Below are positions 43,343 through 51,929 of a stretch of 64,000 nt of DNA, piece by piece (the stretch's first letter is position 1; each line of letters starts with the position of its first letter). The notes beneath the pieces are model-generated. The model was not told the origin of the DNA, ran no database searches, and saw nothing but the letters and a program-made list of their open reading frames with translations. This DNA comes from Flavobacterium anhuiense (GTDB lineage: Bacteria; Bacteroidota; Bacteroidia; Flavobacteriales; Flavobacteriaceae). The stretch is from contig NZ_FMVC01000005.1 in assembly GCF_900101855.1 (NCBI RefSeq), positions 434,001 to 498,000 of the forward strand, given 5' to 3'. The translations under genes were made by a program, and so were the position numbers.

Positions 43343-45802
43343 TTATTTCATATAGGAAGCGGTCATTTTTTGAATTCTTTCTGCGAGAGTTTCACTCGAA
43401 AGTTTTTCTCTCAATCGATCTGTAATAATTGGAAAACTAAAAGGAGTTGGCTTTAAGCATTGTTTCCAGATGATTTTCTGATTGGCAATTCTTTCTAATG
43501 CTAAAATCAAACGTCCTTCTTCTAATTGATGTTCAAAGGTTTCGCGATAAGCTTGATGCAATAATAAATTATCGGGTTCAAAATCTCTGAAGACTTCGAA
43601 AAGCAATTGCGACCCGCTTTGCAAATGTTTGGTCTTAACCATTTTTCCTGGAAAACCCGTAAAAACTAATCCTGAAATTACCGCTATATCTCTAAACTTT
43701 CTTCGAGCCATTTCGGTTGAATTCAAGCTTTTCTGCAAATCATGATGAACATATTCGGTTGAAAATAGATTATTGTCTAAAACTGCTTCAATATCAATTT
43801 CCTGATCCGAAAGCAATTCAAATCCGTAGTCATTATACGCCAAAGAAAAAGTGATCGATTGCAATAAACTAATTCTAAATGCCAATAAACTGGCTAAAGC
43901 TTCATGCACAAATCGCCCTTCAAAAGGATAAAAAATAGCATGAAATCCTTCTCGGGTTTTAAAAGTTTCAATTAAGAATTCATCTGGACTTGGCACAATA
44001 GATTCTTTTCGCTGTCTTGTGAATAAAGGCTGTAAAGCTTTTAATTCTGGCGAAAGATTTTCAGTATTAGCTCGATATAATTCTTTTCGAAGCAATTCGC
44101 TCATCTGCGAAGACAACGCCAATCGGCCGCCCATCCAGCTCGCAATTTTAGATTCTTTTTTCGGACTCGCTTTTTTTACCAAAACCTGCATATTTCTGAT
44201 TTTGAACAATTCCAGTTTTTTTCCAGCAAAAATAAAAGTATCTCCAGGTTTTAGTTTCGATATAAACCATTCTTCAATTGTACCGATATAACCACCACTG
44301 ACATATTTGACATTCATCACAGCATCGCCAACAATAGTTCCAATTTGCATTCTGTGATGCATGGCAATCATTCTGCTATTTATTTTATAACAGCCATTTT
44401 CGTCAATTTCAACTTTTTTAAATTCGTCATAGGCGTGAAGGCTTTGGCTTCCTTGGGTAATAAAATTTAAAATCCAGTTCCAATTTTCGTTGCTTATAGT
44501 TTGATAGCTAAAAGTTCCTTGAATTTCTTTTAAAATTTGATTGGGATAAAATCCGTCAGAAACTGCGAGCGTGTTTAAATATTGCACCAAAACATCCCAA
44601 CTGTTCAAATAGGGAACACGATCTTCTATGACGCTGTTTTCAACCGCTTTTTTCAAGGCAGAGGCTTCTATTAATTCAATGGCATGAGTAGCAAGGAAAT
44701 AAATAACGCTTTCTTTTCCAGGTTGATGCCCGCTTCGTCCGGCACGCTGCATAAAACGGGCAACGCCTTTTGGACCGCCGACCTGAATAATCGATTCGAC
44801 AGGAGCAAAGTCAACTCCCAAATCTAAACTCGAAGTGCAGACCACCACTTTTAATTCTTCATTTCGAATGGCGTTTTCTACCCAAAGTCTGGTTTCTCGA
44901 TCAATACTTCCGTGATGCATGGCCATTTCACCAGCAAATTCGGGATATTTTTCTAATAATCTTTGATACCAAATTTCGCAAGCTGAACGAACATTGGTAA
45001 AAATAAGTGTCGTTTTGCTGGCTTTTATAATTTTTGCCGCTTCATCAATCAGATGTAATCCCATGTGTCCGCGCCACGGATACGTATCCATTTTTTCAGG
45101 AATAATGGAAACAACTTTTACTTTTTTATTAATGACGGCTTTAATTAAAACAGAATTATGGTAGGCTTCAGAATCAACTCCAAGTAAAACTTCTTGCGCT
45201 TGCTGTAAATTTCCAATTGTGGCTGAAATTCCCCAAATGCGAATGTTTTTAGAAATTGCTTTTAGCCGCGATAATGCCAATTCCACTTGGACGCCCCTTT
45301 TTGTTCCTAATAATTCGTGCCATTCGTCAATTACAATTGAACTGCAGTTTTTAAAAATATTAGCATAACCTTTCGTTGCTAAAAGTAATTGTAGACTTTC
45401 GGGAGTTGTAATCAGCAAATCAGGCATTTTGTTTTTTTGTTTGGCACGTTCGGCAGAAGATGTGTCTCCTGAACGAATTCCGACAGTCATTGGAATATCT
45501 AAATCTGTAAGTACTCTTTCTGCTGCTTGTTTTATTTCGACAGATAAAGAGCGTAAAGGTGTGATCCAAATCGCTTTTAATCCTGAGTTATGTTTGGTTT
45601 TATAATTCGGATTTTCTTTGATGTAATTTAAAATGATAGGAAGCCAGAGCGCATACGTTTTTCCACTTCCGGTTGGAGCATTTAACAAACCATTTTTTCC
45701 CTGCAAAAAAGCAGTCCAAGTCTGTGTCTGAAACGGAAAAGGTTTCCATCCCTGACTTTCAAACCAATTGTTGGCTATGGTAAATAACTGCTCTCTGTTC
45801 AT
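43343..45802 (-). CDS. Ligase-associated DEXH-box helicase (Lhr-like)
   Basis: The 819-residue SF2 helicase has Walker A APTGSGKT (42-49) and a DEWH box (159-162; a Trp variant of DEVH). Helicase motif VI is FMQRAGRSGHQPG, and a long Lhr-type C-terminal region with winged-helix and DUF4145-like parts follows. Lhr-family helicases translocate 3'-5' on single-stranded DNA. Its ATG overlaps the ligase stop by one base (TAATG) and PdeM follows 6 bases on, so the three are translationally coupled. It probably unwinds repair intermediates for the neighbouring ligase and nucleases. Confidence 0.93.
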   Translation of the reverse strand: MNREQLFTIANNWFESQGWKPFPFQTQTWTAFLQGKNGLLNAPTGSGKTYALWLPIILNYIKENPNYKTKHNSGLKAIWITPLRSLSVEIKQAAERVLTDLDIPMTVGIRSGDTSSAERAKQKNKMPDLLITTPESLQLLLATKGYANIFKNCSSIVIDEWHELLGTKRGVQVELALSRLKAISKNIRIWGISATIGNLQQAQEVLLGVDSEAYHNSVLIKAVINKKVKVVSIIPEKMDTYPWRGHMGLHLIDEAAKIIKASKTTLIFTNVRSACEIWYQRLLEKYPEFAGEMAMHHGSIDRETRLWVENAIRNEELKVVVCTSSLDLGVDFAPVESIIQVGGPKGVARFMQRAGRSGHQPGKESVIYFLATHAIELIEASALKKAVENSVIEDRVPYLNSWDVLVQYLNTLAVSDGFYPNQILKEIQGTFSYQTISNENWNWILNFITQGSQSLHAYDEFKKVEIDENGCYKINSRMIAMHHRMQIGTIVGDAVMNVKYVSGGYIGTIEEWFISKLKPGDTFIFAGKKLELFKIRNMQVLVKKASPKKESKIASWMGGRLALSSQMSELLRKELYRANTENLSPELKALQPLFTRQRKESIVPSPDEFLIETFKTREGFHAIFYPFEGRFVHEALASLLAFRISLLQSITFSLAYNDYGFELLSDQEIDIEAVLDNNLFSTEYVHHDLQKSLNSTEMARRKFRDIAVISGLVFTGFPGKMVKTKHLQSGSQLLFEVFRDFEPDNLLLHQAYRETFEHQLEEGRLILALERIANQKIIWKQCLKPTPFSFPIITDRLREKLSSETLAERIQKMTASYMK

Positions 45803-47403
45803 TATGAAATCATGTTTTTTAAATCTTCTATCGAATTGGCGTCTTCAATTTTTTTATCATGCCTCCATCTTAAAATTCGCGGAAAACGGGTTGCAACTCC
45901 GCTTTTATGTCTTTTGGAAAGCGCAATTCCTTCGAAACCAATTTCAAAAACCAATTGTGGCGTAACGCTTCTTACTGGACCAAATCGTTCTAAAGTATTC
46001 TTTTTTATGAAATCGTCTACCATTCTAAATTCGGCATCGGTTAAACCGGAATACGCTTTTGCGAAAGTGACGAGTTCACGTTCTTTATTTTCATTTTCCT
46101 GCCAAAGGGCAAAAGTATAATCGGTAAATAAATTAGATCGTCTTCCGTGTCCGCGCATGGCGTAGGTGAGGACGGCGTCTATAGTTAAAGGTTCAATTTT
46201 CCATTTCCACCAATCGCCTTTTTTTCTTCCGACTAAATATGGAGAATCTTTTCGTTTCAGCATCAAACCTTCGCTTCTCATTTCGCGCGACTTTAATCTT
46301 TCTTCTGTGACGTCTTCCCAAATAGAAAAATTAAATCTTTCAGATAGTTGTAGCGGAATTTCTTTTCCAATTAAAGTCGTAAATAGTCCTTCTAACAATG
46401 TACGACGTTCTTCGTAAGGCAGATTCCGAATATCATTTCCCTGCCATTCCAATAAATCATAAGCTTTAATAATAACATGCGTACTTTTTAAAACCGAAGC
46501 TGATACATTTTTACGGCCAATTCGGGTTTGCAAATCATTAAATGTCCCAATTTGATTGTTTATAAATGGAAGAATCTCGCCATCAATAACGGTTCCGTCT
46601 GGAATATTTCCGATGAAAGATTGAAATTCTGGATATTTATCGGTTACCAATTCTTCCCCACGGCTCCAAACGTAAATCTCGTTGTTTCGGATAATAGTCT
46701 GTGATCGTATTCCGTCCCATTTATGTTCGGCGCTCCAATCTTCGGGATTTCCTAAACTTTCCAGTTCGCCTTCAATTGGATAAGCCAAATAAAACGGATA
46801 AGGTTTCGATAGATAATCACTGTTTCTTTCATCCAAAATCAATTCCTGAAACGTAATCGTATTCGGATTCCAATCGCCCATTAATTTGTAAGCTAGTGTA
46901 TCTTCATCAATATTTTCAGCTTTAGAAAGTGCTCGCGTCATCAGTTTCTGACTTAAGCCAATTCTGAAACTTCCCGTTATTAACTTCGTGAAAACGAATC
47001 TTTCGTAATAATTTAAATTAAGCCAATTGGTTTGCAGATATTCTTTTTTCTCGAAATCAGTTTTCTTTTTTAAGGCGATTATTTCCTGTAGAAATTCGGT
47101 CAGACTTTTATCGGAATGCTCTTTTGTAGTTGGAATAACCAATGCAATAGTTTCGGCCAAATCGCCCACAATATGATAACTTTCTTCAAATAGCCAAAGC
47201 GGAATATTGGCCAATTCATTTGCCCATAAACGCAATAAGGTAGTATTGACAGGCCGTGGCGGACGACGATGCGAAAGAATAGCAATTGTCCAGACTTTGT
47301 CTTCGTCACTAGCCTTTAAAAAATAATTAGTCAACGCATCAACTTTTACCGATGTTTTATTAGAAGTATCTAAGGTTTTTATAAGCTCGGCAAAGTTTTT
47401 CAT
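45802..47403 (-). CDS. ATP-dependent DNA ligase (ligase-associated repair set)
   Basis: The 533-residue ligase has an N-terminal helical DNA-binding domain (about 1-190) and the adenylation domain with AMP-accepting Lys228 in EHKWDGIRSQ. Further nucleotidyltransferase motifs are WSRGEELVT, DGEI, EGLMLKR and WWKWK, and an OB-fold C-terminus follows. This is the LigB/LigC-like type found alongside Lhr, PdeM and the MBL exonuclease, distinct from the NAD-dependent replicative ligase. It acts in DNA repair in the cytoplasm. Confidence 0.94.
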   Translation of the reverse strand: MKNFAELIKTLDTSNKTSVKVDALTNYFLKASDEDKVWTIAILSHRRPPRPVNTTLLRLWANELANIPLWLFEESYHIVGDLAETIALVIPTTKEHSDKSLTEFLQEIIALKKKTDFEKKEYLQTNWLNLNYYERFVFTKLITGSFRIGLSQKLMTRALSKAENIDEDTLAYKLMGDWNPNTITFQELILDERNSDYLSKPYPFYLAYPIEGELESLGNPEDWSAEHKWDGIRSQTIIRNNEIYVWSRGEELVTDKYPEFQSFIGNIPDGTVIDGEILPFINNQIGTFNDLQTRIGRKNVSASVLKSTHVIIKAYDLLEWQGNDIRNLPYEERRTLLEGLFTTLIGKEIPLQLSERFNFSIWEDVTEERLKSREMRSEGLMLKRKDSPYLVGRKKGDWWKWKIEPLTIDAVLTYAMRGHGRRSNLFTDYTFALWQENENKERELVTFAKAYSGLTDAEFRMVDDFIKKNTLERFGPVRSVTPQLVFEIGFEGIALSKRHKSGVATRFPRILRWRHDKKIEDANSIEDLKNMIS

Positions 47404-47474
47404 TTTAAATTTAGTTGAGGGTTGAAAGTTGTTTGTTGATGGTTTTGGAATTTGGAATTTGCTTATTTTGGAAT

Positions 47475-48479
47475 TTAACTTTCATCAGTATCATTGGTTT
47501 CTCCTTCGTATTGTGTATGTGCTGTTCTGGCATCGTAACCTAATTCTCTTAGGTATCTCGAAAATATATCTGAATATCCGTGAGTGCAGATTACTTTTTC
47601 GGCTCCTGTTGCTTTTATGCTTTCCAATAAACCTGTCCAATCACAGTGATCGCTTAAAACAAATCCGCGGTCAACGGCTCGCCTGCGTCGTGCTCCGCGA
47701 AAAGCCATCCAGCCACTTGCTGTTCCAGTTACAAAAGGAGTCATTTTTCTAATCCAAGTGCTTCCGTGTGCGCTTGGCGGAGCAATTACAATGCTGCCGA
47801 GTAAATCTTCTTTCTTGGTTTCAGTAGTGACTCTAATCGTAGGAGGCAAATCGATTTGCGGACGCACAATATTGGTCATATTTTCGATAGCGCCATGTGT
47901 GTATATTGGTCCAATGCTTGTGTCTAGATTTTTTAGTAATCGCTGCGCCTTTCCTAAAGAATATCCAAATAGTACAGAAGTTTTTCCTTCTGCGCGATTC
48001 TCAGCCCACCAATTATTTATTTCTGTCATGACATCAGCTTGCGGTTCCCATTTAAAAGCGGGAAGTCCGAACGTGCATTCAGTGATAAAAGAATGGCATT
48101 TTACCACTTCGTACGGGACAGAAATTCCGTCATCTTCTGTTTTGTAATCTCCAGTAAAAACCCAAATTTCACCTTTGTATTCAACCCTTATTTGGGCAGA
48201 ACCAATAATATGGCCTGCAGGATGAAAAGAAAATTTCACTCCATTTATCGTAAAAGTTTCATTCCAATTCTTTCCTGAAACATTAATTTCTCCCAAACGA
48301 TGTTTAATAATTGGAATATTTGAGTAATGGGTAATATAGTTTTGATGCCCCCATCTGGCATGATCAGAATGTCCATGGGTAATGATAGCATTTTTTACTG
48401 GTCGCCACGGATCAAGATATACGTCGGCCTGCTGGCAGTAGATTCCTTTGTCGTTAAATTGCAATAGTGGCGGATTCAT
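47475..48479 (-). CDS. Ligase-associated DNA damage response exonuclease (MBL fold)
   Basis: The 334-residue metallo-beta-lactamase/beta-CASP-like nuclease has the metal motif HGHSDH (35-40), further ligands in HPAGHIIGSAQI and FTGDYKTEDDG, and late histidines in LSDHCDWTG and CTHGYSD. It resembles SNM1/Artemis-type exonucleases. It is first of the four-gene repair set, 71 bases ahead of the ligase, and follows the DUF202 gene by 44 bases on the same strand. Confidence 0.92.
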   Translation of the reverse strand: MNPPLLQFNDKGIYCQQADVYLDPWRPVKNAIITHGHSDHARWGHQNYITHYSNIPIIKHRLGEINVSGKNWNETFTINGVKFSFHPAGHIIGSAQIRVEYKGEIWVFTGDYKTEDDGISVPYEVVKCHSFITECTFGLPAFKWEPQADVMTEINNWWAENRAEGKTSVLFGYSLGKAQRLLKNLDTSIGPIYTHGAIENMTNIVRPQIDLPPTIRVTTETKKEDLLGSIVIAPPSAHGSTWIRKMTPFVTGTASGWMAFRGARRRRAVDRGFVLSDHCDWTGLLESIKATGAEKVICTHGYSDIFSRYLRELGYDARTAHTQYEGETNDTDES

Positions 48480-48523
48480 TTTTTAATTAGATAATTAGAA
48501 AATTTAGCAATTAGATAATTTTT

Positions 48524-48910
48524 TTATGTGCTTGCTGCAATAATTAGATAAGCAATAAGTGATATGCTCAGTACAAAAAGCATCATTGTTATAAAGGTAA
48601 GCATTGCGGTTGAATATTGATACTTTCCTTTTTTTAATAATTTGATGGTGCGAACATAACGCAAATAGGAGAGCAGAATAGTCATTGCACCAGCAATCAA
48701 CAAACCGATTCCTAAATAAATAGTGAAATTGCTATTTGGCGGAACAGTTTCAGCTATATATTTTGCTGGAAGCTGTTTTAAAAATAATGAAAATTTTACC
48801 GCGACAAACCCGAAAACCATTATCCCAATTCCTGTACGAATCCATGCTAATAAGGTTCTCTCATTAGACAAGTATTCATTCATAACTTCTTGATCATTTT
48901 TTGGCGACAT
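48524..48910 (-). CDS. YidH/DUF202-family membrane protein
   Basis: The 128-residue protein has the DUF202 signature NEYLSNERTLLAWIRTGIG at 11-29 and three membrane helices (about 28-46, 61-82 and 103-125). It sits in the inner membrane; the family's role is not established. It follows the small acidic protein gene by 17 bases on the same strand. Confidence 0.88.
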   Translation of the reverse strand: MSPKNDQEVMNEYLSNERTLLAWIRTGIGIMVFGFVAVKFSLFLKQLPAKYIAETVPPNSNFTIYLGIGLLIAGAMTILLSYLRYVRTIKLLKKGKYQYSTAMLTFITMMLFVLSISLIAYLIIAAST

Positions 48911-48927
48911 AGTTTCTTGTAGAATTT

Positions 48928-49245
48928 TTAATATTCAAAATTTCTGTAAGGAGGACAGTTATATTTATCATCTTCGTTATCTAAATTATAACTGTTATAA
49001 GGATTAGCATCATCATAAGTAGGATAAGGAGTATTGTCTTCAGCTAGATTAAGCCCGCTTTCTATGATTTCATAGGAGTCTTCAAAATGACTGCAATATT
49101 TTCTGTAATTTGTATCAGGATTTTCTCCTGAAGTAAATTCATTATCCATTGCTTCATTTTCATGCGCTGTATCAACATGATCTGGTTTACTGCATTTATA
49201 ATCATTTAATCTTGCAGTTTTTCTATTGTCTTTATCTGTTCTCAT
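48928..49245 (-). CDS. Hypothetical small acidic protein
   Basis: The 105-residue protein is rich in Asp, Glu, Asn and Tyr, with a low-complexity second half (PYNSYNLDNEDDKYN). It has no signal peptide or membrane helix and probably is largely disordered. Three cysteines are spread along it (positions about 18, 51 and 96). I do not recognise it. It is probably co-transcribed with the DUF202 gene, 17 bases downstream. Confidence 0.65.
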   Translation of the reverse strand: MRTDKDNRKTARLNDYKCSKPDHVDTAHENEAMDNEFTSGENPDTNYRKYCSHFEDSYEIIESGLNLAEDNTPYPTYDDANPYNSYNLDNEDDKYNCPPYRNFEY

Positions 49246-49470
49246 GGCTACTATTTTAAATTAGTAAATGGTTATAATAAAACGATATATACAAATTTGA
49301 AAATTAGAAACTTGAAAAATTTATAAGATTCGATTTAATTTTTATATGATTTATTTTAAAGAGGATTTCAGTGTGCTTCTCATTTTGTAAAATCAAATAT
49401 AATTCTGTAAAATAAGGACTTACACATTTTGCAAATTTGTGTATATTAATTATTTAAAAAATTATTTATC

Positions 49471-49599
49471 ATGGAAACTTCAAGAAAAGATTCGAAATCT
49501 GGAATGAAAGATTCTGGAAAAGCTCAAAAATCAACTTCTGGTTCTAGAGGAAAAAGCACCACAAAATCTAACGATTCTAAAGGTAGAGGTGGACATTAA
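49471..49599 (+). CDS. 42-residue basic Ser/Lys/Gly-rich protein
   Basis: A short frame from ATG 49471 to TAA 49599 encodes METSRKDSKSGMKDSGK followed by more Ser/Thr/Lys/Gly and the end SKGRGGH. Composition is very biased and lacks aromatic residues, like small stress-associated disordered proteins (KGG or con-10-like in flavour, not in sequence). It has its own space between two minus-strand units, an A/T-rich start context and a strong terminator 31 bases after the stop. These points support a real gene. Function is unknown. Confidence 0.65.
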   Translation: METSRKDSKSGMKDSGKAQKSTSGSRGKSTTKSNDSKGRGGH

Positions 49600-49629
49600 T
49601 TTTTAGTTTTATTGAAAAGACTAAATAAT

Positions 49630-49665
49630 AAAAGCGTGCTGTTTAAATATAAACAGCACGCTTTT
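49630..49665. terminator. Bidirectional terminator between small basic protein and DsbA-like gene
   Basis: AAAAGCGTGCTGTTT pairs with AAACAGCACGCTTTT across a 6-base loop, with T's on both strands. It serves the plus-strand small gene and the minus-strand DsbA-like gene. Confidence 0.85.
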
Positions 49666-49686
49666 AGGTTAGATAAGATTTATAAT

Positions 49687-50316
49687 TTATTTCAGAACTT
49701 CCTGAATCGTTTTTACAAATGTTTCTACAGGTTGTGCACCCGAAACAGCATATTTTCTATCGAATACAAAAAATGGAACTCCTTGCACGCCAATTTCACC
49801 TGCTTCTCTAATATCCGACTCAACTTCTTTTAGAAATAAAGAATCGCTTTCAAGGACTTCTCTAATTTCTTCTTCTTTCAAACCAGCTTGAATTCCCAAT
49901 TCTATTAAAGTTGGACCATCATTTAAATCTCGTCCATCAGTAAAGTAGGCTTTAAAGAAAATCTCTTCCATTCTGTCGCCTATATTTTTCGTTTTAGCCA
50001 ATTGAATAATTCTGTGGGCGTTTAAAGAATTAGAGATAACAGCTTTATCAAAATTATAATCTAAACCAACACTTTTAGCGCGTTCTGCAACTCCTTTGTG
50101 CATTTCTTTAGATTGTTCAATCGACATGCCTTTTCTTTCTGCTAAGAACGTATAAACATCCATATCAGGCTCAGATGTAATTGTTGGATCTAGCTGAAAG
50201 CTTTTCCATTCAATTTCAAATTCGTCATTAGGAAATACTGCAAGTGCAGTTTCCAATTGTCTTTTTCCGATATAACAAAATGGACACATGATGTCCGACC
50301 AAATTTCTATTTTCAT
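49687..50316 (-). CDS. DsbA/FrnE-family oxidoreductase
   Basis: The 209-residue thioredoxin-fold protein has the active site CPFC at residues 11-14 (SDIMCPFCYIGKRQLE) and the family phrases NSLNAHRIIQLAK, LIELGIQAGL and GVQGVPFFVFD with its cis-proline. It lacks a signal peptide, so it is the cytoplasmic FrnE type rather than periplasmic DsbA. FrnE relatives are linked to oxidative-stress tolerance and 2-hydroxychromene-type isomerisation; the exact role here is open. Confidence 0.92.
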   Translation of the reverse strand: MKIEIWSDIMCPFCYIGKRQLETALAVFPNDEFEIEWKSFQLDPTITSEPDMDVYTFLAERKGMSIEQSKEMHKGVAERAKSVGLDYNFDKAVISNSLNAHRIIQLAKTKNIGDRMEEIFFKAYFTDGRDLNDGPTLIELGIQAGLKEEEIREVLESDSLFLKEVESDIREAGEIGVQGVPFFVFDRKYAVSGAQPVETFVKTIQEVLK

Positions 50317-50347
50317 ATTGCAAAGATAGGGAAAATTGTTGTTTTAG

Positions 50348-50547
50348 GTTTCAGGTTTGAAGTTTCAAGTTGCTATGCTTTGTGTTTTTCTTACCGCAAG
50401 GCACGCAAGGTTTTTTGATATGCAAAATCTATAGAAAACGCAAAGTTCGCAAAGCTTTGAGGAAAAAACCTTGCGAACTTTGCGTAAGCCTTTGCGAACT
50501 TTTCGGTTAAAAATAAACAGAAAGCATAGGGACTTGAAACTTGAAAC
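50348..50547. repeat. 200-bp imperfect inverted-repeat element
   Basis: The ends are inverted: GTTTCAGGTTTGAAGTTTCA (50348) matches the complement of GACTTGAAACTTGAAAC (ending 50547), extending to CTATGCTTT/AAAGCATAG. The interior contains CGCAAAGTTCGCAAAG and CTTGCGAACTTTGCG in opposite orientation. Such CGCAAAG-type units recur between genes in Flavobacterium. A 69-codon frame inside is not a gene. Confidence 0.65.
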
Positions 50548-50561
50548 AAAATCAACTCCAA

Positions 50562-50597
50562 TAAAAAACCGCAACTCTTTATAGGAATTGCGGTTTC
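50562..50597 (-). terminator. Terminator downstream of dnaN
   Basis: On the minus strand AAACCGCAA pairs with TTGCGGTTT across about 15 bases, followed by T's. It lies about 110 bases after the dnaN stop. Confidence 0.65.
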
Positions 50598-50703
50598 TAG
50601 GTATAAAAAATGGTTGGTTAATAGCGATATCTTTTTTTTTTACAATGATATATCTTTTATTTAAAACTAAAAAATATCCCTGTAACAGAAAGAAACTTTA
50701 ATG

Positions 50704-51822
50704 TTAACTATTTAACATTACAGGCATTACAAGCATAGTAACTGTTTCTCCTTCTTCTAAACCATCAACTGGAGTTAAAATACCAGCTCGATTTGGTAAT
50801 GACATTTCAAGCATAATCATGTCAGATTGAAGGTTAGTCAGCATCTCTGTTAAGAAACGAGAGTTGAAGCCAATTTGTAAATCATCTCCTTGATAATCAC
50901 AAGTCAATCTTTCTTCTGCTTTGTTTGAGTAATCGATGTCTTCTGCAGATACGTTTAATTCTGCTCCTGCAATTTTTAAACGAATTTGGTGTGTAGTTTT
51001 GTTAGAGAAAATCGCAACACGTTTAACTGAACTTAAGAATAAAGAACGGTCAATCATTAATTTGTTTGGATTTTCTTTAGGAATTACCGCTTCGTAGTTC
51101 GGGTATTTTCCATCAATTAAACGACACATTAAGATATAGTTGTCAAATGAGAAAGTCGCATTTGAATCGTTGTATTCAATTTTCACTTCAGCATCAGAAG
51201 TTCCTAAAATACTTTTCAAAATATTTAAAGGTTTTTTAGGCATAATAAAATCTGCAACTTGAGATGCTTTTACATCTGTGCGTGCATATTTTACCAATTT
51301 ATGAGCATCTGTAGCTACGAAAATTAATCCCTCTGGCGAGAACTGGAAGAAAACTCCAGACATTACAGGACGTAAATCATCGTTTCCAGCAGCAAAAATG
51401 GTTTTGCTTACCGCAGTTGCCAAAACTTCTGCAGGAACAAGCGTTACAGATGGATCTTCAAGACTTACTGCTTTAGGAAATTCTTCTCCAGCTGCGTAAG
51501 CCAGTGCATATTTACCTGAATTTGAGCTAATTTCTACTGTATTGTTGTCTTCAACAGTAAAAGTTAATGGCTGCTCTGGGAAAGTTTTTAAAATTTCAAG
51601 TAAAAGCTTAGCTGGAACCGCTACACTTCCTTTACTTGTAGAATCGATCGATAATGTAGCCGACATTGTCGTTTCAAGATCTGAAGCCGAAACGGTCAAC
51701 TCATTATTGTTTAGTTCAAATAAGAAGTTGTCTAAAATAGGCAACGTATTATTACTATTGATTACACTACCTAAAACTTGTAATTGTTTTAATAAGTACG
51801 AACTCGATACTATAAATTTCAT
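50704..51822 (-). CDS. dnaN: DNA polymerase III subunit beta (sliding clamp)
   Basis: The 372-residue protein starts at 51822 (MKFIVSSSYLLKQLQ), the usual DnaN beginning. Three clamp domains are apparent, with signatures SASDLETTMS, NDDLRPVMSGV, FVATDAHKLVKYA and the C-terminal MLVMPVML. It forms the ring clamp for DNA polymerase. An in-frame Met at 51858 is a less likely start. CAAATATA at 51883-51890 (TATATTTG on the coding strand) is a plausible -7 element. It lies downstream of gldG on the same strand. Confidence 0.96.
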   Translation of the reverse strand: MKFIVSSSYLLKQLQVLGSVINSNNTLPILDNFLFELNNNELTVSASDLETTMSATLSIDSTSKGSVAVPAKLLLEILKTFPEQPLTFTVEDNNTVEISSNSGKYALAYAAGEEFPKAVSLEDPSVTLVPAEVLATAVSKTIFAAGNDDLRPVMSGVFFQFSPEGLIFVATDAHKLVKYARTDVKASQVADFIMPKKPLNILKSILGTSDAEVKIEYNDSNATFSFDNYILMCRLIDGKYPNYEAVIPKENPNKLMIDRSLFLSSVKRVAIFSNKTTHQIRLKIAGAELNVSAEDIDYSNKAEERLTCDYQGDDLQIGFNSRFLTEMLTNLQSDMIMLEMSLPNRAGILTPVDGLEEGETVTMLVMPVMLNS

Positions 51823-51929
51823 CTGTTTTATTTTATTTTTTGATGGATGCTTTAGCAAATAAAGGGCTAAATATACGGATTACAAATATATCTTAAACTA
51901 TCCAAAGTATTACATTTTTTTATTAACAT

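Noticed and set aside
50365..50574. 69-codon minus-strand frame
   Set aside because: It lies inside the 200-bp inverted-repeat element and its sequence just reflects the CGCAAAG repeats.
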